This document shows, piece by piece, positions 1 through 11,131 of a stretch of DNA of 64,000 nt. Numbering within the stretch: the stretch's first letter is position 1; each line of letters starts with the position of its first letter. Under the pieces are notes generated by a model that was not told where the DNA came from, did no database searches, and saw only the letters and a list, made by a program, of their open reading frames with translations. This DNA is from Gnetum montanum (lineage: Eukaryota; Streptophyta; Gnetopsida; Gnetales; Gnetaceae), in contig MNCI01008925.1 of assembly GCA_015680685.1 (NCBI GenBank), forward strand, positions 227,786 to 291,785, written 5' to 3'. The translations under genes and the position numbers were made by a program.

Positions 1-183
1 ATCTTTGGTTGCTAAATATGGCAACATTGTAGGATCATTTTTTGTTGCCATTTGTTGATCAGGTATTAAACATAATATTTGGGCATTACTACTACAGTTT
101 TCTAGATGGTTATAGTGATTATAACCAAATTCAAATTGCATCAAAGGACCAGGCAAAGACAACATTCACAAGTCCTTGGGGGA
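1..183 (+). pseudogene. Reverse transcriptase fragment of an older Athila-like Ty3/gypsy element (left part)
   Basis: From about base 100 the + strand reads FLDGYSDYNQIQIA, then DQAKTTFTSPWG, a Ty3/gypsy RT block typical of Athila-like elements. Bases before 100 are degenerate in the same region. The frame breaks at 184 where element A begins and resumes after 8417 with TFTYRKMPFGLCNAPATF, the next conserved RT block, so the two pieces are halves of one gene. The 5 bp GGGGA (179-183) is repeated at 8413-8417 as a target duplication. The gene is broken by the insertion and, further on, by stops. Confidence 0.85.
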
Positions 184-869
184 TGATGAGACATGATTCA
201 CATGAGCCATGATTTCGCATCCCATGTGATATCGCGTACGCGATATCGCATCGTCCCCTGTGATATCGCATATGCAATATCACCGTCCGTTGCCATATCT
301 ATAAATAAGAGGCGGCTCTCCCTTGTTTCCCCATCTTAGGCTAGAAGTAGGGAAACTCTGGTAGTTTGATCACTCCAAAGATAGAATATTTTCCATGTGC
401 CTGCAGTAGGAGTCATAAAGTGAACAGATCTTTATTTGAACAACATTGTACCTGAACACAAGTTGTGTATGGCAAGAAAGATGAACTTCCTGGATAAACC
501 TTGCAGTGCATGGAATAGGATTTATTTATTTTTTTCTATCTCATCCTTAAACTCCTAGAATGCAGTATGAGTATGACTTGATTACAAGAATCCAAGGATG
601 TGTACAGTTAGTCAAGAAATCAGCTGCTCATTGCAACGCGATATGAGTACGACTTGATTACGAGCATCTAGTGTGATTACTTGGTAACCTAGTGGCATAT
701 CTAGGATCTATGCTTGGTAATCCCAGTGGTAGTCATGCACCAAGATGTATACGGTTAGTCAAGGAATCAGCTGCTCATCGCACTTAGGCTAGATTAGCTT
801 CCTCAACCCTTTCCTCCGAGCTAAGTGCCTTAGTACAACCACTTCGAGCACATGTGTTACATGTGGTGA
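184..869 (+). repeat. 5' LTR of element A, direct part
   Basis: Matches 7397-8050 nearly base for base: palindrome array, TATAAATA at 300-307, then the same U5-like sequence. The remainder of this LTR does not follow in direct order; its 3' end is inverted (next entry). Confidence 0.85.
211..307 (+). promoter_or_regulatory. Palindrome array and TATA box, 5' LTR of A
   Basis: RATATY hexamers start at 211 (degenerate GATTTC), 228, 242, 262 and 276, spaced 17, 14, 20 and 14 bp. TATAAATA starts at 300, 24 bp after the last hexamer start. Most hexamers sit in GCGATATCGC or its CpG-decayed forms. Confidence 0.7.
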
Positions 870-1130
870 TCATCGGCAACGACGCCAATGATGAGTAGTG
901 AGGTACCCATACACTCAACCATATGAAACGAGGGTAGCATGCACGATTCGGTCGAACTTCGCAGACTAAATGCCTATGCACTTCATGGAACACTTAAGGT
1001 TAACCATTCATTGTCTTCCCATACTTACTTGTAGTTGTCACGGTGTATGGTTAAGTAAGTCCGAGGTGTATGATTTTTATAGTCTTTTATGTTTTTATCC
1101 TATGCTATTGAGGTGAAGGGTTAGTGTTAC
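870..1130 (-). other. Inverted segment: LTR 3' end and PBS of A
   Basis: Bases 893-1128 are the reverse complement of about 8170-8410 in the 3' LTR. Bases 870-887 match the 3' end of tRNA-Asp at 15 of 18 positions, i.e. the PBS in reverse. The inversion is bounded by direct LTR sequence on the left and gag on the right. About 120 bp of LTR, the leader and the first ~65 gag codons (compare element B 49387-49735) are missing. Confidence 0.8.
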
Positions 1131-2135
1131 CTCTAGATCGATCAGTCCCTAGCATGCTTCTCCGTGCTTTGGCACAGACTGGCATGGCGGAATTGTATGC
1201 TGAATATGTTGTGGCAGACTTTAACACAAGGGATTATCATCCCACAGATTTACAACGTATGAGGGACGCAAGGTAGGAAAGCCAACATACCCTATTGAAG
1301 GGCAAAGGCCCGCACGTCCTTTGCAAAACTAGAGATGGTGAACCACTTACAACTAGTTCGCTATCTAGAGATGTTCCCCCTTCTAACGATGGTGAGGAGG
1401 TTGGGTATTAGAACTTATGCTCAACAATACACAACCCTAGTTCTGATTCCCGTGAACACCAACTATTCACAATGGGAACAACAACACAAGATGAGGACGG
1501 GTACTTAGATCGTCACCATGATCGGGGCCGAAGTAGCCAAAGGGAAGGTAGGAAACATCGCCACGGTGATGATTCTCCTTCTTCTTCTTCCCCTTCTTCA
1601 CATCACTCACCCCCTCCTTTCACCTCTGGGCGCAATCATGAAGAGCATAACAGAGAGGATAAAAGTAAGAAAAATGAGAGACCTCGACGAGAGAGTTGAG
1701 AGAGGACAAGGGCATGAACGAAAGGAAAGTAGGGAACAACGAAGACATCATAGGCGTCATGAAAGAGATGATCATGATGAGCCCCTATTTGCAACCCGAA
1801 GTATGCTTAACATAGCAGAGGTAGTTAGGATTCCAATAAGGCATTTAAAAGATAGTTGGATCAAATGCTTAGATATGAACAACATCCCATGCTTCGAAGG
1901 GGGATACGACGTAGATCTGCAACATCATTTACAGGCATTCCACGATGCCTGCGCCTTGCAAAATATAGAAAATGAGTGGCAAAAACTTAAGTTGTTTCTC
2001 AGGACACTCACCAAGGAAGTAGAGAGCTAGTACCGGTCGTTAGAACTAGAAATCATCAGAAGGTGGAGTACGATGTTAGAATTGTTCAACAATAAGTATC
2101 AGACATACTCCAAAGTGTCTAATTTGAGTAAGAAG
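1131..2135 (+). pseudogene. gag of element A, part 1
   Basis: Homologous to element B gag from about 49735. It shows an N-terminal region (LLRALAQ-like, then DYHPT), a low-complexity R/S/H/D-rich stretch (about 1470-1790) and the start of the retrotransposon gag (capsid) domain with NNIPCFEGGYDVD and HHLQAFHDACALQNIE. Frame changes near 1500 and 1700 and a stop near 2028 break it. The reading is cut at 2135 by a solo LTR and continues at 3662. Gag would form the particle shell; the R/S-rich stretch probably binds RNA (inference). Confidence 0.8.
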
Positions 2136-3661
2136 TGTACCGTCCGAAATCGTCGGTCTCCGGCTGGAAGGAACAAAAACTGGGGGATCACCGGACACGC
2201 ACAGAAGACCCTACCTTCGCTTGAGGGCGAGCTGGAATGGACGAAGGTAGAGTACCTTAGGTGGTCTGCACGCGGATCAGACAAGGATTTCCCCGAGTGT
2301 ATATTGATATATTGTACGTCGGGTTATACGTAAACAACGTAACTTATGCAAAACCGAGCGTAAATGTACGAGAATGTAAATGATATGCATACAAGAATAA
2401 ACAATAAAACTATAACAAATCTTAGCAAAAATGTGGCAATGTCATTGCATAATGGAAGTTACAATGCACCGGTCTTAATGCAGTTGTGGATGTGACACAA
2501 GGCGGATGAAGAGCCCTGGTGAATGCAAGGGTTTGATAGTGTGCTGGTTCAGACTACAGACACAGCATAGAGGCTGTATGTTCAGCATGTAGGGTTGGGG
2601 TCTAGCGTATAGGATGCAAGGTTCTCAATTTGCTTAGTGTGGTCTGCCCCGATTTTTGCCAAGATGCTTCCGATTTTTCCAACCCTGATCTAGTCAAAAA
2701 TCAAAGTTTTTATATGGGTTTCGACGTTAGACTCAGGTCTAAAAGGGGATGAGTGGCTGTAAAGTGAGAAAAATTAAGATCGAGAGACAGGTGGTACGTT
2801 GACCGAGTGCAGGATATGTTACAACTCTACAGCATAGAGGATGCCAGCGTAGAGCATGCCAGCGTAGAGAATGTCAGCGTAGAGCATGCCAGCGTAGAGG
2901 ATGCCAACATAGAGCATGCCAGCATAAGGATGCCAGCGTATAGGATGCCAGCGTATAACATACTAGTGTACATGCATGCTAGAGTATAGGATGCCAACAT
3001 ATAGGATGCTAGCGTATAGGATGCCAGCGTACAAGATGCCAACGTACACCAAAAATGTACCCAGAGTATACATATGAAAATGCTTCATTTTAAGGTCAAA
3101 ACTTGATTTTCAAGTGCCTGAGAGCTGTTGGGGACCATGGGGAAGGTCCTAGGGGGTCTAGACGCTCAGTTCTGGCATGTTTTGACTCATTTTTGGGGCT
3201 CGAAAGTTCCTCTACGCTGGCTTCACCTTGGGCGTATACGCTGGGCGTACAAGAATGAAAGACCATGATTTGGAGCCCAAAATTTGATTTTCAAGTGCCT
3301 GAGAGCTGTTGAGGACCTTGGGGAAGGTCCTAGGGGGTCCAGACACTTAGTTCTAGCATGTTTTGACTCATTTTTGGGGCTCGAAAGTTGCTCTACGCTA
3401 GGCTTTACGCTGGGCATGTATAGGCCAACATACAGGATGCATACTTAGTGAAAACCAAGTATTTTGAGCTCAAGATTTGCCAAGTTTGATGCCAAGTGTC
3501 ATTGTAGTCTTCTGTGGGTTCCAAGGAACTGTTTCTTATTGAGTTTGACTCTATTTGAAGTTGTCTGTGAGGCCCTCAAGCTTCAGTCATGCTGGGGAGC
3601 ATCATGACTTAGCTCGATTCTCATTGGAGAAGTACTAAGCTCAGAATTTTGTGGTGTTTCA
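2136..3661 (+). repeat. Solo LTR (1526 bp) of an unrelated element inside gag of A
   Basis: Starts TGTACCGTCC and ends GTGTTTCA, giving TG...CA ends, and is flanked by the 5-bp duplication AGAAG (2131-2135 and 3662-3666). Removing it restores continuity with element B gag. There is no internal region, so it is a solo LTR left by LTR-LTR recombination. Strand is arbitrary. It holds a 15-bp tandem array and a ~115-bp block repeated at about 3107 and 3287. Confidence 0.88.
2826..3055 (+). repeat. 15-bp tandem array in the solo LTR
   Basis: About fifteen decayed copies of a unit like AGCGTAGAGCATGCC. The motif CCAGCGTAGAG also occurs inverted as CTCTACGCTGG near 3211 and, decayed, near 3391, so the transcript could fold over a few hundred bases. 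It can be read as a five-residue protein repeat on both strands, a by-product of the period. Confidence 0.85.
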
Positions 3662-4790
3662 AGAAGATCCAAGGATGGAAGCAAGGAAATCATGAACCCT
3701 TGGATGCTGCCATGGCTTGCTACTACACATTGTTACATCATTTCCTGGGCCATGGATACACACAGCGGGATCAACTTTTCCACATCGTAAATGGGCTAAG
3801 GCATGAGACTAGAAGAACCCTTGTGAATTATGCCCAAGGGAGACTATCACAACTTAGAGCCTACGAAGTACATCGCTTGTTAGAGCAAGTATCAAAAGAA
3901 GAAGGTGAGCTACACAAAAGGGAAAGTGCGGAAGAGTACAACCATGATCCCTCTCTTTGAAAGAAGGAAGTGAAATTCTACAATGAAGAGGATGAGTCAT
4001 CACTCGAAGAGTTGGTGAACAGGAAAACCTTGACGATTCAAAAGCTAACAACAGAAATAACGGCTAAGGTAGATGACGTATGGAGTTCCTTAGACTCTAA
4101 AATTGAAACTGTCTTGAAAATTGTAGAAGAGTCTAAGGTAGAACAAAGTAGTGACAAAGGTAAGACAATGTGGAGAGATTTAGGCCCTGCACATAACAAG
4201 GGTAAGGGGAAAATTACTAACTCTGATGTGGTTGTGGAATCAGACATAGATGATGACGGTGGATTTGAGATCTGCCACTATGACCATCCTAAGGGATGTT
4301 GTCCAATCATCTCACATCTACAAGAGTCTAAGGTGTATGCGCTCAACCCAAGACTTAATCAACGGAAAACACCCTGAAGGTTACCTTATTCCCAAGGGAA
4401 CCTAAGGCAGTTTCACCAACCATTAACATATTATCCAAGTGGAACTCCACCACAACCCATTGGATAACATCAACAGTGGAAATACCCAGAGTCATGGGGG
4501 ATGCCATTGCCAAAACATCAGTACCCTTACTAGAAGCCTGATCCTTATGGTTATTATGTGCAGCAGTCGATTTCTCCAAGTGACTCTATGAGTCACACAA
4601 CTCCCCACCGTCACTACCAAGTTTGGGAGTACTTCAGAAGGACTCCTCCTTCTCCAGGAGATACTCCATACCCACACCATCCTTTTAATCCATCTACACC
4701 TCTTCCACCAGTAGTTTTCATAACACCTCCTGCTCCAACAATATAAGGGGAACTTCCCCCTCAACCGTAGCAACGTCACGCTATGAGAGT
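3662..4790 (+). pseudogene. gag of element A, part 2
   Basis: Resumes with IQGWKQGNHEPLDAAM and GHGYTQRDQLFHIVNGLRHE, the second half of the gag capsid domain. A linker follows, then a zinc-finger-like ICHYDHPKGCCPIISHL at about 4270-4315 (partner elements show CX2CX3HX4C), then a Pro/Tyr-rich tail (YYVQQ, SPSDSMSHTTP, many PP). Stops occur near 3958, 4375 and 4529. The Pro-rich tail is shared with B, D and G. Confidence 0.8.
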
Positions 4791-4992
4791 TGTAAATATT
4801 CAACCTACTGTTGGTTCTGACAACTATAAAAAGAGAAGATCCTTCTTCAAAATCAAAAGCCTGAATAAACTCTCGCAACAACAAGCGGTTGAGCTCATGT
4901 ACACTCCTCCATCATCTAATACTTCGGAGCACTCTTCAGTCCAACAGAGCTTAACACATATGGTTATGTTAATGCATACCGTAACTGACTAG

Positions 4993-5772
4993 ATCAAGGT
5001 AGGACACCTTCCAAGGAAACTAACTAACCTTGGGAGTCCCTTAATCTACCTTCAAGTCGTCAAAAATGAACCACATAGGGCTCTTCTTGACTCAAGTTCC
5101 AGAGTCAACTTAATTTCACAAGAGACGTATCATGCCTAGAACCTGCCACAACTTAAGAAGAGAAACATTCAACTAGAGTTGGTAGACCAGTCCATTATCA
5201 TTCCCTTGGGATTGGTGGAGGACATCATTACCACTGTGTGTGGTTGGTCCTATCCAGCTGATTTTCTGGTGATTGAAGTGAACAAGAACGAAGGGGACTT
5301 CCCAATTATAATGGGAAGGGCATGGTTGAGTACAATAGACACATGCTTTAGGATCCATGATTTTTCCTTGGAAATCTCTAAGATAAACATTTATGGAAAG
5401 ATCGAGAAGAGGAAAGTTCCATGCATCACATACAGTGATTCATCAGTTGATGACATAGAGGAAATGCCTCCATGCAACATGTGTGTCTTTGAAACTTTTC
5501 AACAAAGATGTCTGTATGTAGCAACCACATAAAAAGTAGTAGACACCCCGTGGTTGACAGCTACTAGAAAGAGCAACCAAAAAATATGCATGGAATGAAC
5601 TGAGGATAAAAACCATGCCAACAATGAAGGCATAGATACATTGGAATATGAGTGTCGCCAACTTCCACCCCTTAATCTAAGATCATCAATTGGGAGAAGT
5701 TGGACACTTCTTAGAAATTCAAATAGGTGCTCATTATTTCGGATCTCTCCCTTTCCACTTAGTCATGGGGGA
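4993..5772 (+). pseudogene. Retropepsin (protease) of element A
   Basis: Aspartic protease of the retroviral type. ALLDSSSRVNLIS at about 5085-5125 is the active-site region; the canonical D-S-G reads D-S-S here, so the catalytic glycine is lost (element B keeps LLDSGS). FPIIMGRAWLST near 5300 is the family's second conserved block. A stop near 5140 and others further on break the frame. The C-terminal extension reads LEYECRQLPPLNLRSSIGRSWTLLRNSN. No RT follows. Confidence 0.78.
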
Positions 5773-7396
5773 GATGGTCACCTATGCTAACCATATGGGG
5801 CCCTCAGTTCTTTTAAATTTTTGTTTTACACATTTTTGTTTTACACGTTTTTGTCTTATACATTTTTGTTTTACAAATTTCTTTAACTTTTCTTGTTTTT
5901 GTTTTGCAACTTTCTTTAACTTTTCTTGTTTTTGTTTTACAACATCATTATACTTTTCCATTTTTTTGTGTGCGTGTGTGCGTGTGTTCCACCATGTAAG
6001 TTTGTCATCCAATAAGTGTTCAGAATGATGGTATGAACTGTTTTCATATTAATTGCTAATGTTTGGTTTTACCTTTAAGTCACAATGTTGATACTAAGGT
6101 ATGTTTCTTTTGATATGACAGGCAATGAGTTCACTTCATCCATTCATCCACCAATTCCTATGGTCTCTTTTGACTTGGAAATGTACAGTCTCTTTCTAAT
6201 AAGAACTTTAATGAATCAGTAACTGGGCATTTCTCAAACTAAGGAAGGACTCCAGAATTGAAAAGGGTGTGACTTCAAGGGAACTTGATGCATTTGTGTT
6301 GGCCGTTCTCTTGGGTGCTTGGATGTTTTCTTCTTGAGTTTTCTTGTCGTTCCAATGATACCTAATTGTCGAAAACTGAGAGAATGAAAATAATCAAGTC
6401 TTTGCATGATGTGGTTCTCATGCATAAAAACACAAAAAAAAGTAAAAATTCAAAGCACACCCCTAGATAAAATAAACTTGGGCTAGAAGTACTAGTTATG
6501 GAACCAAAAGTGTTCCCTCTAACTAAAGCCCTTCTCACTTCCCATTCTCTCCTTTGTTTCGTCAGAATGGTGGTGGCTCTTGGAGGAAGCATTCTTGTTA
6601 TCCAATAGGATGGTTTGGCCAAGTGCGTTGATGCAAAGTCACTAGAAGTGGTTTGTTTGAGGCTGGAGTTGGAATGAGATCTGCTAAGTTACATTAATCA
6701 TGAAACACACAAGGGGCTATACACCACCTTGTTCTTGGAATTCCATTCCATTTTCTTCTCTCCATCCTTCTCCCCATTATTCACCTCATTGTCGGTTGTA
6801 TCATTAGTGTATATATTTTGGTTTATGCATTATTTTCTTTTTGGTAAATGCTTGTGGTTAAGACTTTAACTCTTTTTCCAAATGACATTCCCAGAGCCTA
6901 CGGACTCTTTAAATGTGGGTTTGTCAAGGCATTAAGGGCATGAGCCTGCTTTGGGGAGGACCCACTGACATTCTTATTTGGTGTACCAGTTAACTTCTTT
7001 TCCCTAACATAAAATTGTGTTGTGTGTGTAGATGGCAATCATACAACAACAGAATTGGATCTGGAAGCAAACACTTGGAATGGAGTAGCGCTACAGTAGC
7101 TATGCAAGGAGAAAGATCGATGACATGCTTATTGATGGACAACGAAAGGCGCAATCTTGGCATTGGCAGCAGCGACACTTCTTTCTCTCTCTCTCTTTCT
7201 CAGCTGCCAACTAAGGCTTGATGTCATTGTAATAAGGTGTTCACCCTTGTTTTCATGAACACCAGTTTTGTCAAGTCTTGTAATGATGATCCGTTCACAT
7301 GTCATCCCATTAGTTCCATTTCCCTTAATAATCCCATACCTTCCTGATATTATTGTAAGGAACTTGAGGATGAGTTTTCATTTAGTCATGGGGGTA
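5773..7396 (+). other. 3' non-coding region of element A
   Basis: No pol-like protein in any frame. 5813-5945 is a T-rich imperfect repeat of units like TTTTGTTTTACACATT; element B has the same at about 52905-52985. A conserved block lies at 6866-6990. The last bases before the LTR read CATTTAGTCATGGGGGTA; the G-run probably marks a weak polypurine tract. Confidence 0.65.
6866..6990 (+). other. Conserved 3' non-coding block, copy in A
   Basis: Contains GTGCCTACGG-like sequence, then GTGGGT, GGCATTAAGGGCATGAGCC and TTTGGGGAGGACCCACT. Recognisably the same block is in B, C and D although the surrounding DNA has diverged. GTGGGT can pair with ACCCAC and AGGC with GCCT, giving a nested stem. Function unknown. 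Confidence 0.6.
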
Positions 7397-8412
7397 TGAT
7401 GAGACACGATTCGTATATGCAATATTGCGGCCACTGCGATATCGCATCGTCCCCTGTGATATCGCGGTCCGTCGCCATATCTATAAATAAGAGGTGGCTC
7501 TCCCTTGTTTCCCCATCCTGGGCTAGAAGTAGGGAAACTCTGGCAGTTTGATAACTCCAGAGATAGAATATTTTCCATGTGCCCGCAGTAGGAGTCATAA
7601 AGTGAACGGATCTTTATTTGAGCAACATTGTACCTGAACACAAGTTGTTTACGGCAATAAAGATGAACTTCCTGGATAAACCTTGCAGTGCATGGAATAG
7701 GATTTATTTATTGTTTTCTCTCTCACCCTTAAACTCCTAGAATGCGGTATGACTACAACTTGATTACGAGCATCGAAGGATGTGTACAGTTAGTCAAAGA
7801 ATCAGTTGCTCATTGCAATGCGGTATGAGTACGACTTGATTACGAGCATCTAGTGTGACTACTTGGTAACCTAGTGGTGTATCCAGGATCTACGCTTGGT
7901 AATCCCAGTGGTAGTTGTGCACCAAGATGTGTACGGTTAGTCAAGGAATCGGTTGCTCATCGCACTTAGGCTAGATTAGCTTCCTCAACCCTTTCCTCCT
8001 ATTTAAAGGCCTCAGTACAACCACTTCGAGCACATGCGTTACATGTGGTGATCCCAACGATGATTAGCATTTGGTAGCTATGGTTGCATCGGTTCAGGGT
8101 GTGTACGGTAAGTGGGAATGGATGCTGACGCTAGGTAATTTAGACTTAGTCATTAGTTAGAGTAGTAATTAGTTTTTCAACCCTTCACCTCAATAGCATG
8201 GGAGAAAAACATAAAAGACTATAAAAATCATATATCTCGGACTTACTTAACCATACACCGTGACAACTACAAGTAAGTCTCGAAAAATAACAAATGGTTA
8301 ACCTTAAGTGTTCCATGAAGTGCATAGGCATTTAGTCTACGGAGTTCGACCAAATCGCACATGCTATGCTCGTTCCATATGGTTGAGTGTAGGGTTACCT
8401 CGCCACTCATTA
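7397..8412 (+). repeat. 3' LTR of element A
   Basis: 1016 bp, from TGATGAGACAC to CACTCATTA, followed by the target duplication GGGGA. It gives the full order that is scrambled in the 5' LTR. U3 palindrome array and TATA lie at 7421-7489. Confidence 0.88.
7421..7489 (+). promoter_or_regulatory. Palindrome array and TATA box, 3' LTR of A
   Basis: RATATY hexamers start at 7421, 7438 and 7458 (spacing 17, 20); TATAAATA starts at 7482, again 24 bp after the last hexamer start. Confidence 0.7.
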
Positions 8413-9775
8413 GGGGACTTTTACATATCGCAAGATGCCATTTGGTCTATGCAATGCTCCTGCTACATTCCAAAACCTAGTTCTAAGCATTTTTCATTAG
8501 CAAAGCGGAAGTGGTGTGGAAGTCTTTATGAATGACTTCTCCACTTATGAAGTTACATTTGAGCAAGCCCTAGACCACCTTGAGTAAGTGCTAAAACGAT
8601 GTGTTGAAACTAACTTATGACTCAATTGAAAAAAAATTCACCTAATGGTCCAAGATGGCATTGTATTGGGGCATAGAATATCACAAGTAGGAATTGAGGT
8701 AGACCCTGAGAAAATAAGGGTCATCCAAGGAATAACCCACCAACTAGAAAATGTCAAAGATGTTTGATCATTCCTTGGACATACTAGCTACTACTAGTAA
8801 TTCATAGAGAATTTCTTTAAGATTGCAAGGTCATTGGTGGAGCTGACAAAGAATAATGCTCCATTTGTCTAGACCATGGAATGTGAAAAAGCATTCCAAC
8901 AGCTAAAAGAGAAACTTGTAGAAACTCCAATCCTACAAGCACCTGACTGGTCTAGATCATTTCATGTCATGATATATGCATCAAATTATGCCTTGGGAGC
9001 CATGCTTATGTAGATGGACGACAAGAAACATCCATACTACATCCACTGTGCTAGTCGAAGCATTGTGGGTGCACAACTGAATTACACCACTACAAAAAAA
9101 GAATTGATGGCAATGGTGTTTGCCCATAGAAGTTCAAGCATTATGTGCTTGGATACAAGGTGTTTGTGCACATGGACCACAGTGTCATCTACTTCTTGAT
9201 GAACAAGCCAATAATGAGCCCCCATGTGATACAGTGGCTGGTGATCTTGCAAGAATTTGATCTTACGATGGTAGATCAAAAGGGCATTGAGAATGTGGTT
9301 AGTGATCACTTGTCTTAGTTGTGATGGGACAACAAAGAAGAAGAAAACCCACTATCTGATATGTTTTCTAATGAACTCCTCTTTGTTGGGGCTATAACTA
9401 AAGAATTGCCTAATGAGCCTAAATGGTATGATGGCATTCTCACCTATCTTCTTACTTAAGAGATGCCATAAGGGTTGGACCACTAGAAGAAACATTAGTT
9501 TTTTGACAAGGTAAAACAGCTCTACAAGGTGTGCATTGATGGCCTGGTTCATTAGTGTGTCCTTGATGGCGATCAACTACACGTTCTCCACCAAAATGCT
9601 TATGAAGGTCCTTGTGGAGGACACTACGTTAGGAGATGCATGACCATTAAAATCTTGATGGCAGGTACTATTGGCCAACAATCTTTAGGGATGCTCACCA
9701 TTACATCCACTCTTGTGAATGATGCGATCATAACAATGATGGAGGGTGCACACCGTTTCAGCTCGGAAAACTCAG
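8413..9775 (+). pseudogene. RT, RNase H and integrase zinc-domain remnant of the Athila-like host element
   Basis: Continues the RT of 1-183 with TFTYRKMPFGLCNAPATF. RNase H follows with QLNYTTTKKELMAMVFA and HMDHSVIYFLMNKP (about 9070-9205), then WLVILQEFDLTMVDQKG. The integrase H2C2 region is seen as EGPCGGHYVRR near 9605-9640 and partner residues to about 9770. Many stops (e.g. 8766, 9012, 9318) and frameshifts. Integrase catalytic D,D,E and the 3' end are missing; the relic is cut off near 9775. Confidence 0.85.
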
Positions 9776-10032
9776 TCCACTCTGTTGCGCTGTGTTGAAA
9801 CGTGAAAATGGAAAGAAAGCACTGCACAAGACACGCCAGGTAAGGATTGCGATCGACGATGCTTCATTGGAATCGATGACACAGTGCCCGAGCAAAAAGT
9901 GCCTGCAACTGTCCGCAAAACCCTCTGGAGTCTAAGACTGTAATATTGTACAAATTTTTAACTCTCCCTATATTCATACAGAAATAAAAAGTTGTGCAAA
10001 CAAATATAGCTTCGCCCCCCTAACACGGTAAT

Positions 10033-10166
10033 AGCTAACGTAATCAACCTTTGCAGATCTGCAACTTTCCTTTGGCGAAATTGTCGTCGTCACTATCACA
10101 GCTAACGTAATTAGCCTTTGCAGATCTGCAACTTTCCTTTGGCGAAATTGTCGTCGTTGCTATCAC
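10033..10166. repeat. Tandem duplication, 67-bp unit
   Basis: Two copies (10033-10099, 10100-10166) beginning AGCTAACGTAAT and ending CTATCAC, differing at only a few bases, mostly C/T. A recent local duplication. Confidence 0.92.
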
Positions 10167-10725
10167 AGCGATTCATATGCTTTGGCCCTGCAGCAAATGA
10201 ATTGAAAACGAAAGGTTCAACAAAGGCCGATGTGGAAAAGTCGCACGAGAAGAGTTGAATACTGTTTGCTTGCTGTAAGAATTAAAAGTATTAGAATTAC
10301 AAAATACCATTGCTTGATAAATTAAAACTTAAGCAAAGGCTATGGCCATGTGACAAGACTAATATAATTATAGGTGCAAACTTTACTTCGAAGAAGAGAA
10401 GAATAGAATAACCAAAAAATGTCCAAGTGGTTCTTTGCAGGTAGGCGAAATCAAAAAGTTAAGTTCACAGAGAGGTTGCAAGTAGACGATTTTCTCGTTG
10501 ACATTTATGCAGATTAAAAGTTCGATAGCTGTCATAAAAACTTTTCCACCCTTAAAACATGAACAAACTTTTATGAATTCCAAGAGGAGTAGGTATGTTA
10601 ATATGCACGTCAGGATTCCTAACATGTTTATTACCGAGTTTTGGTAGATGGCTAGTGTTTGGTAGGACTTGATGAAACTTGATAGGGAAAATTAATGCAA
10701 AATCATGTACTCGCTCCTATAAATT

Positions 10726-10797
10726 AATCATTTAGATCAGCTTGTGTTAGGATAATATGGCAATCATTTAGATCAGCTTGTGTTAGGATAATATGGC
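10726..10797. repeat. Tandem duplication, 36-bp unit
   Basis: Two identical copies (10726-10761, 10762-10797) beginning AATCATTTAGATCAG. Perfect identity points to a very recent duplication or an assembly slip. Confidence 0.92.
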
Positions 10798-11131
10798 AAG
10801 GCACTAGGTGAACTACCCCACCTGCAGGGCGAAGTCGTCCACTGAAAACTGTGTTTCGTTAAATTCAAATTATAGAACTAGAGTCGCTGAATTGCAAAAA
10901 TAAAATAAATTTAACAATAGTTCTAGTACTTGTGGTTAAAAATAAATGTTAATGAATATGCAAACAGAATCTCCGTTGGCGGTATCCTTAACTAAAAGCC
11001 AATCTCAATCAAGATAAAGACCCGCCGTTACAGAAAACTAAAACCTTCTCATCTCCATTTTAATGACCGGCAGGCAGGCACGCAGGCAGACAAAAGTTGC
11101 CCACGAACCAAAATTGCCATTAATGCACAGG

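Larger units (their letters stand above)
184..8412 (+). mobile_element. Element A: non-autonomous gag-protease LTR retrotransposon
   Basis: LTRs at 184 onward and 7397-8412 both start TGATGAGACA and share a TATA region and downstream sequence. The inside holds gag, a retropepsin and 1.6 kb of non-coding DNA, but no RT, RNase H or integrase. It lies in an RT gene with an exact 5-bp target duplication (GGGGA). The last two bases are TA rather than CA, as expected from one C-to-T change. Its layout matches element B at 48545-54950. It resembles the TR-GAG class of plant elements, but here a protease is also kept. Mobility would have needed pol from another element, perhaps an Athila-like one. 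Confidence 0.85.
9776..11131. other. Low-copy intergenic DNA
   Basis: No convincing gene on either strand. It holds two short tandem duplications (listed separately), and its right end is probably the 3' flank of the zinc-finger gene at 11132-11817. Confidence 0.5.

Noticed and set aside
2826-3055. Regular short repeats that could suggest a CRISPR array or a repeat protein
   Set aside because: The repeats have no unique spacers, lie within a solo LTR of a plant element, and the protein readings on both strands only mirror the 15-bp period.
5690-6028. Open frame rich in Cys and Phe
   Set aside because: Comes from the T-rich TTTTGTTTTACACATT repeat after the protease; not kept in element B.
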